A stretch of 64,000 nt of DNA, from positions 7,750,001 to 7,814,000 of the forward strand of contig NZ_CP016438.1 in assembly GCF_001685355.1 (NCBI RefSeq). The letters run 5' to 3'. Shown here piece by piece: positions 25,499 through 34,882 of this stretch (positions are counted from its first letter, which is position 1; each line of letters begins with the position of its first letter). The notes below the pieces were generated by a model. It made no database searches and was not told the origin of the DNA. It saw only the letters and a program-made list of their open reading frames with translations. The position numbers and the translations under genes are program-made. The DNA is from Streptomyces lincolnensis. GTDB taxonomy: Bacteria; Actinomycetota; Actinomycetes; Streptomycetales; Streptomycetaceae.

Positions 25499-28400
25499 GG
25501 GGTCACCTCCAGTTCCACGGCCTCCGTGTAGGCGACCGCTCCGTGCCAGGCGAGCTTCGCCATGAGCCAGTAGGAGCCGGGTGCCATGGCCGAGCCGTCC
25601 ACCTCGATCGCGTGTTCCAGCTCCTGTCCGCCGGGCACGGTGAAGCCCTGGAGGCCCGGGGCGACCCCGGCCCAGGTGCCCCAGGAGGACACGGCCCACA
25701 GCTGGCCGGAGACCGGCCCGCGGGTGGTGTTGCGCAGGGTGACGGGGACGCGGGCCCGCTCGCCCGCGCGGACGGTGACGCGCTCGGCGTCCAGCCGGGC
25801 CACGAGGGTCGGCCCGGTGTGGCCGTCGGGCACGTCCAGGGCCACCACGTCCTCGAAGGTCTGCCCGCCGTAGGACAGGCGGGCCGCCAGCCAGTGGCGC
25901 CCCGGCTCCGGGGCGGGCGGCGGCGTGACCGTCACCTCGGCGAGCGTGAACCCGCCGGGGCCCAGGGCGTACGGCAGCTCGGCCGGTTCGGCGGACCAGC
26001 CGTCCGGCACCTCGAAGGTCACCGTGCCCGACACCGGCGCGTCGGTCAGCTCCGAGCCGACCCGGACGGTCGCCGTGACCGGCCCGGAGACGGTGAGCGC
26101 GGTGGGCGACACGTACACCGCGACGGGCATGTTGCCGCGCGGGGCGGGGCCCGAGTTGTGCAGCCAGTACCGGGTGTGGACGGGCTGGGCGGGCTCGTGG
26201 GCGGCGGCGCCGGGGCCCGGATCGCCGTCGGGGCCGGCCGGTGTGGCCAGGACGGTCGCCACCTCGAAGCCGGTCAGACCGACGTCGAGCGCTCCCTCGT
26301 CGTCCGCGACGAGCGGCTCCCCGGGCCGCTCCAGCACGTCCGCCCGCGCACCCTCGGTCCAGGCGCCGGGCCCGCGCAGACGCGCCCGCACCGGCCGGCC
26401 GTTCACCTCGTGCACGCGCACGACGATCCCGCGTCCCGGATCGGCGGGTGCCACGCCGCCCCGGGCGAGCGGCGAGCCGAGCGGCTTGAGGGCGTCGAGC
26501 AGGACCTCGCGGGCGGGCTCCACCGTGAGCAGGGAGGCCTTCCGGGGCAGCAGGGCGGTCTCGGGGCCGGTGCGCGGCCGGGCGGTGAGCGGATGGTTGA
26601 ACTCGTGCCCGCGCGCGGGCAGCCGCTGCTCCCGCCAGTCGCCCTCGCCCCCGACGACGGCGTACTCGAAGGTGTGCGACCAGCGCTGGAGCTGGAAGGC
26701 GGACCCGTCGGGAGCCGTGCGGCGCGGCGGGTCGACCCAGATACCGGACGGCCAGCCCGTGCACGAGCGCATCAGGGACATGTAGAGGTCACCCGAGGGC
26801 GTGACCACGCAGCCGGGTGTGCCCCGGTTGAGGACGGCGAAGCCGCGCCCGTCCCAGGCGTCGCCCGGCGGCAGCGCCTCGCCGCCGCCCGCCGCGGTGG
26901 CCGTCACGGTGAAGTCGTCCAGATCGGCGATGAGCGCGTCGACGGCCTTGGCGTCGCCCTGCTGGTCGTCGCCCGCGACCACCAGCAGGGGCAGTCGCTC
27001 CAGGTCGCGCAGGTCCGCGCCGGGCACCCACTCCTCGCGCAGCGAGGCGCGCGGTGCGACCCAGACGGAGGCGAGCCCCCGCTCGGCCAGCTGCCGGCGC
27101 AGTTCGCGTTCGGCGGCCGGGTCCCAGCCGAGCGCCTCGGCGACCAGGGAGTTGCGCTCGGGACCGCCGACGGCGATCCGGATGTCGGGCAGGTTGGAGT
27201 CGACCTCCAGGTCGCCGTAGCGGGGGCCGCCCGCGATGGTCGAGGTCGCGGTGACGCCCGCCCGGACCAGCGCCGCCGCCAGCGGGGTGCCCAGCTCACC
27301 GGCCACGTCCCAGTCGGCGTACACCAGCTCGGCGACGCCGATGGAGCGCCGGCCGAGCGGAGCGCCCGTGTCGTCGCGCACCAGGACCCGGGCCGTGGAG
27401 CCCAGGCCGAACCAGGTGTTGGCCGGGTTGTCCAGCGTCCACGGGAACCGCTCGCTGTCCACCTCCACGAACCCGAAGCCGCGCCCGATCACCGCGTCGG
27501 CGACCTCGTGGACCGGCAGCCCGCCGCGCACGTCGGAGGGCCAGCGCACCCGGATCAGCCGGTCGGCGCCGTCGTAGCCGTCGACGGTCGTGGAGACGTC
27601 GAGCCGGTCGACGCCCTTCCACAGGGTCAGCCGCTGGGTGTACCGGAAGAGGCCGAGGTCGGCGCGGACGGTGACGCGGGAGCCGGCCGGGGAGTGCTCG
27701 ACCTCGACGTCCGCGGTGACGTCCCGGCCGCGGGCGGCGGTCGTCCCGGTCGGGGTGAGGTGCCAGGGGCCCTCGCCGAAGCGGGGGTGCCTCGGGTACT
27801 CCTCCTGCACGACGAGCTCGTTGCCGATGTCGCCGGCGCGCAGCAGCTCCCGTCCGCCCTCGGCCAGGGTGCGCAGGGAGCTCACGCCGCCGCCGCGGGC
27901 GGGGTCGACCGTCACCTCGTAGAACTCGTTGCGGATGGTGGTGCCCTCGGCGGGGACCCACTCGGGGATCGAGCCCGCCGTCAGCGGGATCGCCTTGAGG
28001 CCCATGCCCGGCACCTCCGGGACGACCACCCGCAGGCGTCCGTCGTCGTCCCGTACGGCGGGCAGTGGCTGGAAGTCGTCGCCCACGGGCACCAGGCCGG
28101 GGTCGTCGACGGTCAGCACGTCCCGCCGCTGCCAGGTCGCGGAGTTGAAGACGACGAGGTCGCTTCCGGTGCCCGGGGCGACCCGGTCGGCCAGGGCCTG
28201 GGTGGCGTCGGCGTGCACCGTCCCGGCGAGGTCGTACAGCTCCCGCCAGCCGGTCATCAGGTCGATGTAGACCTGGTCGGACTCCGAGCCGGTGATGGCG
28301 TCGTGATGGGCGCCGTAGATCAGCTGCCGCCAGGCCTTGTCGAGGGCCGCGTCGGGATAGGGGTGCCCGGTGACGAGGGAGGCGAGCGTCGCCCAGGCCT

Positions 28401-29721
28401 CGGCGTCGGCGAGGAGGGTCTCGCCGTGGCGCTGGGCCTGCTTGGTGTCGATGTAGGAGACGTCCTTGCCGGTGTAGACCGGGTTCATGTCCCGGGTCTG
28501 CGGCGATGCCTTACGGCCCTCGGCGTCCAGTTCGGCGCGGACGGCGGCGAAGAAGTCCTTCGGTACGGCGCTGACGAACCGCGGCCAGACGTACCGCTCG
28601 TTCCAGTCGCGGTGGATGCCCATCACCCAGCGGCACGGCGGCGCGTAGTCGCCGCCGACCGGCAGCAGCACGTTGCGGGTGAGCGCGACCTTCTTGAGCC
28701 CCCGGAACAGCTTGAGCGCGGCGGCCTCCGCCTCGGGCAGGGTCGGCGCGTTGTCGATCGCCCAGCCGGCGCCGTAGTGGTTGACCATGTACGCGGTGAG
28801 GATCCCGCGCCCCGAGGGGGCGATCCAGTCGAACTCGGCCGGGAACTGCATCCGCTTCGGATCCCGCGGCTCCTCGCCGAACACCGACAGCGTCGGCCCC
28901 CACTGGTGGAACGGTCCGCGCGCCCACGAGCTGGAGGTGACCCCCGCGTCCGCCATCAGCCCCGGGAACTGCGGATCGTGCCCGAACGCGTCCAGCTGCC
29001 AGGCGGTCTCCGGGGACGCGCCCATGACCCCGCGCTGGTATCCGTCGCCGTACAGGGCGTTGCGTACGGTCGCCTCGGCGCCGGTGAGGTTCGTGTTCGG
29101 CTCGTTGTAGGTGCCGCCCATGATCTCCACACGCCCGGTGCGGATCAGCTGGCGCAGGAAGGCCCGCTCCTCCGGGAAGGAGTCCCAGTACGGCTTGAGG
29201 TAGTCGACCTCCGCGAGCACGAAGGTGTACGCCGGGTCGCGCCGGGCCAGATCGCAGTGGGCCCGCACCAGGCTCATCCCGGACTGGCCGCGCGAGTCGA
29301 AGGTGCGGGCCGGCAGACCGGTGGAGGCCGGGTCGTCGGCGACGTCCCAGGTCTCGGTGTAGGCGGCCTGGGTGTTCCACCACACGGGGTCGTAGTGGAA
29401 GTGGCTGACCATGAACATGGTCCAGCCGGGTTCGGCGGCCGTGAACTCGCCCGTGTGGCGGGCGACCTCGTCGCCGTCCGCGGCCGTCACCGTGATCGCG
29501 CGCCGCTCGCCGACGGCGAGATCGGTGCTCACGGGTATCTCGGCGCGAACGGTGCCGTCCTCGGCCGTGGTCGCGACGGCCTCCCCGGTGACACCAGGGC
29601 CCTCGACGGCGATGCGCACCGCCCGGCCGGGGCTGTGGCTCAGCTCGACGGCCACCACCTGGCGCGGTTGCTCGGTGGTTCCGACGAAGAGCTCGGTCGA
29701 CTCGACCAGGGACACACGCAT
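25495..29721 (-). CDS. GH38 alpha-mannosidase, large multidomain
   Basis: This 1408-residue enzyme removes alpha-linked mannose. The GH38 zinc motif is HFHYDPVWW (107-115), and WQLDAFGHD places the nucleophile at Asp244. The long beta-sandwich region follows, and NEW3-like Ig domains lie near the C terminus (EVTVTPPPAPEPGRHWLAARL). It lacks a signal peptide, so it acts in the cytoplasm on imported oligosaccharides. AGGAG precedes the ATG at 29721; an upstream in-frame start would remove this spacing. RpiR-type sites lie at 29770-29817. It is longer than typical bacterial GH38 enzymes (about 850-1050). Confidence 0.93.
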   Translation of the reverse strand: MRVSLVESTELFVGTTEQPRQVVAVELSHSPGRAVRIAVEGPGVTGEAVATTAEDGTVRAEIPVSTDLAVGERRAITVTAADGDEVARHTGEFTAAEPGWTMFMVSHFHYDPVWWNTQAAYTETWDVADDPASTGLPARTFDSRGQSGMSLVRAHCDLARRDPAYTFVLAEVDYLKPYWDSFPEERAFLRQLIRTGRVEIMGGTYNEPNTNLTGAEATVRNALYGDGYQRGVMGASPETAWQLDAFGHDPQFPGLMADAGVTSSSWARGPFHQWGPTLSVFGEEPRDPKRMQFPAEFDWIAPSGRGILTAYMVNHYGAGWAIDNAPTLPEAEAAALKLFRGLKKVALTRNVLLPVGGDYAPPCRWVMGIHRDWNERYVWPRFVSAVPKDFFAAVRAELDAEGRKASPQTRDMNPVYTGKDVSYIDTKQAQRHGETLLADAEAWATLASLVTGHPYPDAALDKAWRQLIYGAHHDAITGSESDQVYIDLMTGWRELYDLAGTVHADATQALADRVAPGTGSDLVVFNSATWQRRDVLTVDDPGLVPVGDDFQPLPAVRDDDGRLRVVVPEVPGMGLKAIPLTAGSIPEWVPAEGTTIRNEFYEVTVDPARGGGVSSLRTLAEGGRELLRAGDIGNELVVQEEYPRHPRFGEGPWHLTPTGTTAARGRDVTADVEVEHSPAGSRVTVRADLGLFRYTQRLTLWKGVDRLDVSTTVDGYDGADRLIRVRWPSDVRGGLPVHEVADAVIGRGFGFVEVDSERFPWTLDNPANTWFGLGSTARVLVRDDTGAPLGRRSIGVAELVYADWDVAGELGTPLAAALVRAGVTATSTIAGGPRYGDLEVDSNLPDIRIAVGGPERNSLVAEALGWDPAAERELRRQLAERGLASVWVAPRASLREEWVPGADLRDLERLPLLVVAGDDQQGDAKAVDALIADLDDFTVTATAAGGGEALPPGDAWDGRGFAVLNRGTPGCVVTPSGDLYMSLMRSCTGWPSGIWVDPPRRTAPDGSAFQLQRWSHTFEYAVVGGEGDWREQRLPARGHEFNHPLTARPRTGPETALLPRKASLLTVEPAREVLLDALKPLGSPLARGGVAPADPGRGIVVRVHEVNGRPVRARLRGPGAWTEGARADVLERPGEPLVADDEGALDVGLTGFEVATVLATPAGPDGDPGPGAAAHEPAQPVHTRYWLHNSGPAPRGNMPVAVYVSPTALTVSGPVTATVRVGSELTDAPVSGTVTFEVPDGWSAEPAELPYALGPGGFTLAEVTVTPPPAPEPGRHWLAARLSYGGQTFEDVVALDVPDGHTGPTLVARLDAERVTVRAGERARVPVTLRNTTRGPVSGQLWAVSSWGTWAGVAPGLQGFTVPGGQELEHAIEVDGSAMAPGSYWLMAKLAWHGAVAYTEAVELEVTP

Positions 29722-29769
29722 GGGGCTCCTACGCGATGACTCGGGGGAGCCCCATCCTGACACCGAGAG

Positions 29770-29817
29770 GATGATTCAAACAACCATCTTTGAGTGATCT
29801 CGGTGGTTCATCCATGC
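29770..29817 (-). promoter_or_regulatory. two RpiR-type operators upstream of the alpha-mannosidase
   Basis: GATGATTCAAACAACCATC (29770-29788) and GGTGGTTCATCCATGC (29802-29817) match the locus-wide motif. They lie 49-96 bp upstream of the GH38 start in the gap after rpiR. No unambiguous -35/-10 pair stands out. Confidence 0.55.
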
Positions 29818-29854
29818 ATGACCGGTCAAGATCTCGCCATGCCGCCGGTCGGGA

Positions 29855-30739
29855 TCAGCGGGCGCGCCGGTTCTTCACGGAGTGCTGCGGGGTGATGTGG
29901 TCGGTCAGCGCCAGCGAGGCGCTCGCGCGCTGGTAGCCGACCTGGCCGACCCGGACGTAGAGACAGTCGACGATCATCAGGACCGAGTGCCGGCCGCCGA
30001 TGCTGCCCGTGCGGAAGCTGGTCTCGGAGGTGGCGGAGATGAGCCGGATATCGGCTGCCTTGGCCAGCGGGGAACGCGGGTCGGTGGTGATGGCGATCGT
30101 GGTGGCGCCGCGCTCCTTGGCCATCTCGAACGGTTCGAGGGTCTCGCGGGTGGAGCCCGAGTGGGAGATCCCTATGGCCACGTCGGCCGGGGTCAGCAGG
30201 GCCGCGGAGGTGGCCGCCCCGTGCACCTCGTTCCAGCCGCGGACCTGGCAGCCGATCCGGAACAGCCGGGTCTCCGTCTCCTGGGCCACCGCGCCGCTGC
30301 CGCCGACGCCGTACACGTCGATGCGCCGGGCCTTGGCGAGCGCCTGGGCCGCGCGCTCCAGCGCGTCGAGGTCGATCCGGTCGATGGTCTGCTGGATCGC
30401 GCGCAGATCCGCGCTGCCGACGACCTGGACGACCCGTTCCAGACTGTCGTCCGGGGAGATGTCGGGACCGATCTCCGCCGAGCCCCAGTCGGAGACCTCG
30501 CCACGGCCGCGCTCCTGGGCCAGCTCGATCAGCAGGTGCTGGTAGGAGTCGAGCCCGATCGCCCGGCAGAAACGGGTCACCGTCGCCTGCGACGTACCGG
30601 TGCGGCGGCCCAGTTCGGCGGCCGAGCAGTGGGTGACGGCGGCCGGATCCTCCAGGATCAGCTCGCCGACCTTCCGTAGGGAGCCCGCAAGCCGTGGGAG
30701 CTCCGTGCGGATCAGTGTGGTGACGTCCGTCGTGGGCAT
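29855..30739 (-). CDS. RpiR-family transcriptional regulator (HTH + SIS domain)
   Basis: The 294-residue protein has an N-terminal HTH_6 domain (about 1-80; TGTSQATVTRFCRAIGL is the recognition region) and a C-terminal SIS sugar-phosphate-binding domain (about 128-260; VYGVGGSGAVAQ, IGISHSGSTRETLEPFEMAKERGA). Such regulators sense phosphorylated sugars. It is divergent from the SIS-domain gene, and its ATG is only 5 bp from the operator at 30745-30760, so it is probably autoregulated and perhaps leaderless. It is the likely repressor of the whole carbohydrate locus. Confidence 0.92.
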   Translation of the reverse strand: MPTTDVTTLIRTELPRLAGSLRKVGELILEDPAAVTHCSAAELGRRTGTSQATVTRFCRAIGLDSYQHLLIELAQERGRGEVSDWGSAEIGPDISPDDSLERVVQVVGSADLRAIQQTIDRIDLDALERAAQALAKARRIDVYGVGGSGAVAQETETRLFRIGCQVRGWNEVHGAATSAALLTPADVAIGISHSGSTRETLEPFEMAKERGATTIAITTDPRSPLAKAADIRLISATSETSFRTGSIGGRHSVLMIVDCLYVRVGQVGYQRASASLALTDHITPQHSVKNRRAR

Positions 30740-30744
30740 GCGAA

Positions 30745-30843
30745 GAATGTATCAGCCACCCTTCAGGCGGCGGATTGAATACCAGGACCGCTCATGGTTT
30801 ATTGATTCACCGATGGAGATGTATAGGGTGGTTCAATCCATCA
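30745..30843. promoter_or_regulatory. divergent rpiR/SIS regulatory region with three operators
   Basis: GAATGTATCAGCCACC (30745-30760) abuts the rpiR start. ATTGATTCACCGATGG lies at 30801-30816, and GGTGGTTCAATCCATC at 30827-30842. For the plus gene, TTGATT (30802-30807) and TAGGGT (30824-30829) form a plausible promoter with a 16-bp spacer, overlapped by the last two sites. Confidence 0.6.
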
Positions 30844-30859
30844 GCAAGGGGAGTGTCGC

Positions 30860-31624
30860 GTGTCCGTCGAGTCAGTCAGCGCCGAGGGCTTCGCCCGGCA
30901 GAGCCTGGACGTCCTGAAGCACCTCACCGAGTCGGCCCGCCCGGACGTGACGCGCGCCGCCGAGCTGATCGCCGACTGCCTCCGCGCGGACGGTGTGATC
31001 CAGGCCTTCGGCACCGGTCACTCTCAGGCCATCGTCCTGGAGATCGCCGGCCGCGCCGGCGGCCTGGTCCCCACCAACCGCCTGAGCATCGCCGACCTCG
31101 TCCTCTACGGCGGTGACGACCCGAGCGTCCTGGACGACCCGCTCCTCGAACGGCAGCCGGGCGTGGCCGAGCGCCTCTACGAACTCGCCGCGCCGCACCC
31201 CCAGGACCTCTTCGTCGTCATCTCCAACTCCGGCGTCAACAGCGTCATCGTGGAGATGGCCCTGCACGCGAAGAAGCAGGGTCACCGGATCCTGGCCATC
31301 ACCTCCCTCACCCACAGCCGGGGCGTCCCCGCCGGGCACTCCAGCGGCCACAAGCTCGCGGACCTCGCCGACGTGGTCCTGGACAACGCGGCTCCGCGCG
31401 GGGACGCGTTGCTGGAGCTTCCGGGTGGGGGTGCGGTGTCCGCGCTGTCGACGCTCACCGGGGTGATGTTGGTGCAGATGGCTGTTGCCGAGGCGACGGC
31501 TCGGTTGCTTGCTGCGGGGGAGAAGCCGCCGGTGTATGTGTCTGCCAATGTGCCGGGTGGGTTTGAGGGGAATCTGGAGTTGGAGCAGCGGTACGCCGGG
31601 AGGATTCGGCGTACCGCCAGTTGA
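30860..31624 (+). CDS. SIS-domain sugar-phosphate protein (UPF0309 type)
   Basis: The 254-residue protein is a single SIS domain: FGTGHSQAIVLEIAGRAGGL binds the phosphosugar, followed by VVISNSGVNSVIVEMALHAKKQGHRILAITS. SIS proteins isomerise or bind amino-sugar phosphates; this subgroup is uncharacterised, but Streptomyces UPF0309 members are conserved. It starts at a GTG with AAGGGGAG upstream. Its control by three RpiR-type sites ties it to the locus, perhaps as an isomerase for GlcNAc-6-P or mannose-6-P. Confidence 0.85.
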   Translation: MSVESVSAEGFARQSLDVLKHLTESARPDVTRAAELIADCLRADGVIQAFGTGHSQAIVLEIAGRAGGLVPTNRLSIADLVLYGGDDPSVLDDPLLERQPGVAERLYELAAPHPQDLFVVISNSGVNSVIVEMALHAKKQGHRILAITSLTHSRGVPAGHSSGHKLADLADVVLDNAAPRGDALLELPGGGAVSALSTLTGVMLVQMAVAEATARLLAAGEKPPVYVSANVPGGFEGNLELEQRYAGRIRRTAS

Positions 31625-31635
31625 GGGTTGCTTTT

Positions 31636-31702
31636 GGGGTTCGTTGTTGGCTGTCCGCCGGTGGGGGTTTGTCGCGCAGTTCCCCGCACCCCTAAGGGGA
31701 CA
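31636..31702 (+). repeat. dispersed hairpin repeat, copy 2 (at the GH84 stop codon)
   Basis: The core TCGCGCAGTTCCCCGC is at 31672-31687, followed by the short palindrome CCCCTAAGGGG. The TAG stop of the minus-strand GH84 gene (31692-31694) lies within this palindrome. The copy is more diverged on its left side than copies 1 and 3. Confidence 0.75.
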
Positions 31703-34700
31703 GGGTGACCGCCAGTGGATATGGGCCCGTTGTGTAGGGCGACCCTGCCTTTCCTGATGCCACGTCGATCGGTACCAGGGCGTTTCCGTCGGCCGTTGTT
31801 ACGTAGGCCGTGGTGCCGTTCCAGTTGAGGGCTACGTCGAAGGCGGACTTGCCTACGGTGATCTGTTGGCCCGGGGCGCCGGTGACGGTGTCGAGGGGGG
31901 TGACCGAGTCGCCGTTGCTGGGGCTGACCCACAGGGTGCGGCCGTCGGGGGACAGGGCGAGGCCGTAGGCCTGGCCGGTGACCAGGAGGGTGGGTTCGGT
32001 GTCGTGGGTGGTGGTGTCGATCGGGGTCACCGTCGAACCGCCGGAGTTGGACACGTAGACAGTCTTGCCGTCGGGCGCCGCCACGACGTTGAAGGGCCGC
32101 GGCCCGACCGGGACCGGGTCATCCGCCTTCCGTGCGGCGAGGTCGACGGGGCTGACGGTGTTGTCGTGGATGTTCGCCACGTACAGCGTCGTGCCGTCGG
32201 GAGTGATCGCCATGTTCTCCGGGCCCGAGCCCACCGTGACCGGGGTGCCCGCCTTCAGGGTGCCGGTGTCCACGGGCTGGACCATGCCGTCGGTGTAGTT
32301 GGCGACCCAGAGGGTGGTGCCGTCCGGGGTGAGGGCGAGGCCGGCCGGGACGCGGCCCACGGCGACCGTGGCGGTGACCTTGTCGCTCGCCGTGTCGATC
32401 ACGCTGACGGTGTTCGAGCCCTGGTTGGCCGCGTAGGCGGTACGGCCGTCGGCGCTGACGACGACCTCGCCGGGGTTGGCGCCGACGGGGATGTTCGTGG
32501 TCGTGCCGTCACCCAGATCGATGGAACTGACTGACGCACCACTGAAGTTGGCGGTCAGGGCCGCCGTGGTTCCGCCGCCGTCCGTGACCCGGACCGGGAT
32601 CGCCCGGTCGAGGATCCCGGTGCCGGACACCACGACCGAGTGAACTCCTGCCGTCTTCGCGGTCAGCGTGACGGTGGCCGAGGCGCTGCCGCCCGCCGGG
32701 ACCGACACCGTGCCCTCGGCGGGCGTGGCGGTGACTCCCTCGGGCACGGCGAGCTTCCAGGAGACCGTCTTCGCGGCGGTGGACCGCCGGTCGGACAGGG
32801 CGAGGGTCACCGTGTCGGAGGCGCCGGGCTTCAGGGAGAGGGAGGCGGGGGAGAAAGAGGCGTCGACACCGGGGTCGGGCGCGTTCTCCAGCATCGTCGT
32901 GTAGAGGAACTGGTCCATGACACCCGGGGAGACCTGCTCGGGTATCGCGTCCAACTCCTTGCGATCGGCCCGCAGTCGGTTCCAGTACGTCGTGACGGCG
33001 TCCGTGTCGCCCCGCTTGTGCGCGAGGAGCAGATCGACGGCGGTCCGCCCCGCCGTGCCGTAGCGGCCGAGCTTGTCCAGCCAGGCGGAGGTCTCGTCGA
33101 GGAAGCCGGGGTTGTCGAGGCGGGCGCGCAACTGCCCGGGGGTGGCCGCCATGTCGGTGAAGTAGCCCCTGAGCGCGGCGGCGGCCCGGTCGAGACCGCT
33201 GTCCTGCTCGTAGGCCGTCCGGAAGGCGGCGATCAGGCCGGTCAGCGTCGGGGACTCGGTGGCGTCCAGCTGGGAGGAGTAGTTGTTCTCGGCGAAGATC
33301 CGCAGCCACTTGGCGGCGCCGGTGTCCGGCCCGGCCAGATCGCGGACCGAGGCGAGGAACGCTTGCCGCGGATCGTAGGCCCGCGGGTTCCAGAGGTGGG
33401 CGGCCGAGGTGAACAGGGCGATCCGGCTCGCCTCCGCCTGGACCATCGGGTTGGCGGTCACCCCGGTCGCGGCGCTCGCCACGCCGGGCTCACGGCCCGT
33501 GTAGGGGCCGAGCAGCAGCCGGCTGGTGACGTAGTCGTTGACCGGGTAGTTGTCCCAGACCAGGATCGGATGGCCGTACACCTCACGGGCCTGGGCGACC
33601 TGTTCGGCGGTGATGGTCGGCGCGATCACACCGACGCCGGTCCACTCCACCACCACGTCCTTGTCCAGCCGTTCCCGCAGCGCCTTCTTGTAGGGGGAGT
33701 CGGCGAGGTCGGAGTACTCGGTCGGCACCATCTCCAGGGGCTCGAGGTCGGTGTGTTCGGCGGAGAACTCCTTCCACACCGCGTTGAGCAGGTGCGCCTG
33801 CGCGGTGCCGGCCGCACCGCCGCCCGTCCCGAACTCCTTCTCGTCCTCGGCGCAGTTCCACTTGGTGTAGCTGATGTCGTCCAGCGGAACGGCGAAGGAG
33901 CGGACCCCGATCGCGTACAGGGTGTCGAACTTGGCGGTGAGGGCCTTGATGTCGGAGGCGGAGGAGTAGCAGACCGACAGACCGGGGGAGAGCGCGTAGG
34001 TGAAGCGGACGTGGTTGGTGTCGGCCCGGTCGACCAGCTCCTTCAACGAGGCCAGTTCGGCGGCCGGGTACGGGTCGCGCCAGCGGGCGCGCAGATAGTC
34101 GTCGTCCTTGGGGGAGTAGACGTAGACGTTCTGCTTCGTACGGCCGTAGAAGTCGAGTTGGCGCAGTCGCTCGGTGTGCGTCCAGGGAGTGCCGTAGAAG
34201 CCCTCGATGACTCCGCGCAGGGCGGCGGTGGGCCAGTCCCGGACGGTCACCTCGGGCAACGCCCGCTTTCCGTCGAGCAGTTGGCGCAGGGTCTGGGCCG
34301 CGTAGAACGTGCCCGTGGTGTCGACGCCGGAGAGGGCGAGGAGGGAGCGGCCGTTCTTCCGCTGCGCGGCCAGCACGTAACCGCCGGAGGCGAGACCGGT
34401 CGGGGGCGCGGCGCCGAGGCGCTTCAGCGCGGGCCCGGTGGCCTTGTTCTCGGTGGGGCCGCCGACGTAGACGGTGAGTCCGGCGGTGGGCGGCCTGTCG
34501 TCGGCGTCCACGGTGGTGATGCGGTCGGCGCCGGCGGCGCGCAGGGCGGTCTCGACGACGCGGCGGGCCGAGGGGTCGGTGCCCGGGCCGACGACCTCTA
34601 CGACGTGGTCGGGGACGGGGAGTTGGGCGCGGCCCAGGTGCATGCTCTGGGGGGCGGGCCAGACCTGGGGCGCGGCTTGCCGGGGGGCAGCCGAGGCGTG

Positions 34701-34820
34701 GCCGGTCGGGGCCGCCAGGCCGATGGCCAGGAGCAGGGCGGTGGCTGTACGCCTGACGCGGACGGGTCTGGCACGCGTGGATCTGGCACGGGCGGATCTG
34801 ACACGGGTGGGGGGAAGCAC
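31692..34820 (-). CDS. secreted GH84 beta-N-acetylglucosaminidase with C-terminal beta-propeller
   Basis: The 1042-residue exported protein starts at a GTG preceded by GGAAGGAGG. The signal peptide (RTATALLLAIGLAAPTGHASA) ends near 44. The GH84 domain follows, with GVIEGFYGTPWTHTER (203-218) and the catalytic Asp314-Asp315 pair in FAVPLDDIS. A linker and Ig-like region lead to six complete YVTN-type blades (VGxxPxxxAxxPDGxTxYVAN) and the start of a seventh. GH84 enzymes usually carry CBM32 or similar modules, so the propeller is unusual. It probably trims GlcNAc outside the cell. Two RpiR-type operators cover its promoter. Confidence 0.9.
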   Translation of the reverse strand: MLPPTRVRSARARSTRARPVRVRRTATALLLAIGLAAPTGHASAAPRQAAPQVWPAPQSMHLGRAQLPVPDHVVEVVGPGTDPSARRVVETALRAAGADRITTVDADDRPPTAGLTVYVGGPTENKATGPALKRLGAAPPTGLASGGYVLAAQRKNGRSLLALSGVDTTGTFYAAQTLRQLLDGKRALPEVTVRDWPTAALRGVIEGFYGTPWTHTERLRQLDFYGRTKQNVYVYSPKDDDYLRARWRDPYPAAELASLKELVDRADTNHVRFTYALSPGLSVCYSSASDIKALTAKFDTLYAIGVRSFAVPLDDISYTKWNCAEDEKEFGTGGGAAGTAQAHLLNAVWKEFSAEHTDLEPLEMVPTEYSDLADSPYKKALRERLDKDVVVEWTGVGVIAPTITAEQVAQAREVYGHPILVWDNYPVNDYVTSRLLLGPYTGREPGVASAATGVTANPMVQAEASRIALFTSAAHLWNPRAYDPRQAFLASVRDLAGPDTGAAKWLRIFAENNYSSQLDATESPTLTGLIAAFRTAYEQDSGLDRAAAALRGYFTDMAATPGQLRARLDNPGFLDETSAWLDKLGRYGTAGRTAVDLLLAHKRGDTDAVTTYWNRLRADRKELDAIPEQVSPGVMDQFLYTTMLENAPDPGVDASFSPASLSLKPGASDTVTLALSDRRSTAAKTVSWKLAVPEGVTATPAEGTVSVPAGGSASATVTLTAKTAGVHSVVVSGTGILDRAIPVRVTDGGGTTAALTANFSGASVSSIDLGDGTTTNIPVGANPGEVVVSADGRTAYAANQGSNTVSVIDTASDKVTATVAVGRVPAGLALTPDGTTLWVANYTDGMVQPVDTGTLKAGTPVTVGSGPENMAITPDGTTLYVANIHDNTVSPVDLAARKADDPVPVGPRPFNVVAAPDGKTVYVSNSGGSTVTPIDTTTHDTEPTLLVTGQAYGLALSPDGRTLWVSPSNGDSVTPLDTVTGAPGQQITVGKSAFDVALNWNGTTAYVTTADGNALVPIDVASGKAGSPYTTGPYPLAVTLSP

Positions 34821-34882
34821 GGGTCCTCCTTCCGAGGCGCCCGGGGCGCCCCGGAGGGGAACGCTGGGGACTCCCGCGGGCG

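Noticed and set aside
25330..29739. Plus-strand 1469-codon open frame opposite the alpha-mannosidase
   Set aside because: It is antisense to a clear GH38 gene, has low-complexity Arg/Gly/Asp composition and no domain. Long antisense frames are normal in high-GC DNA.
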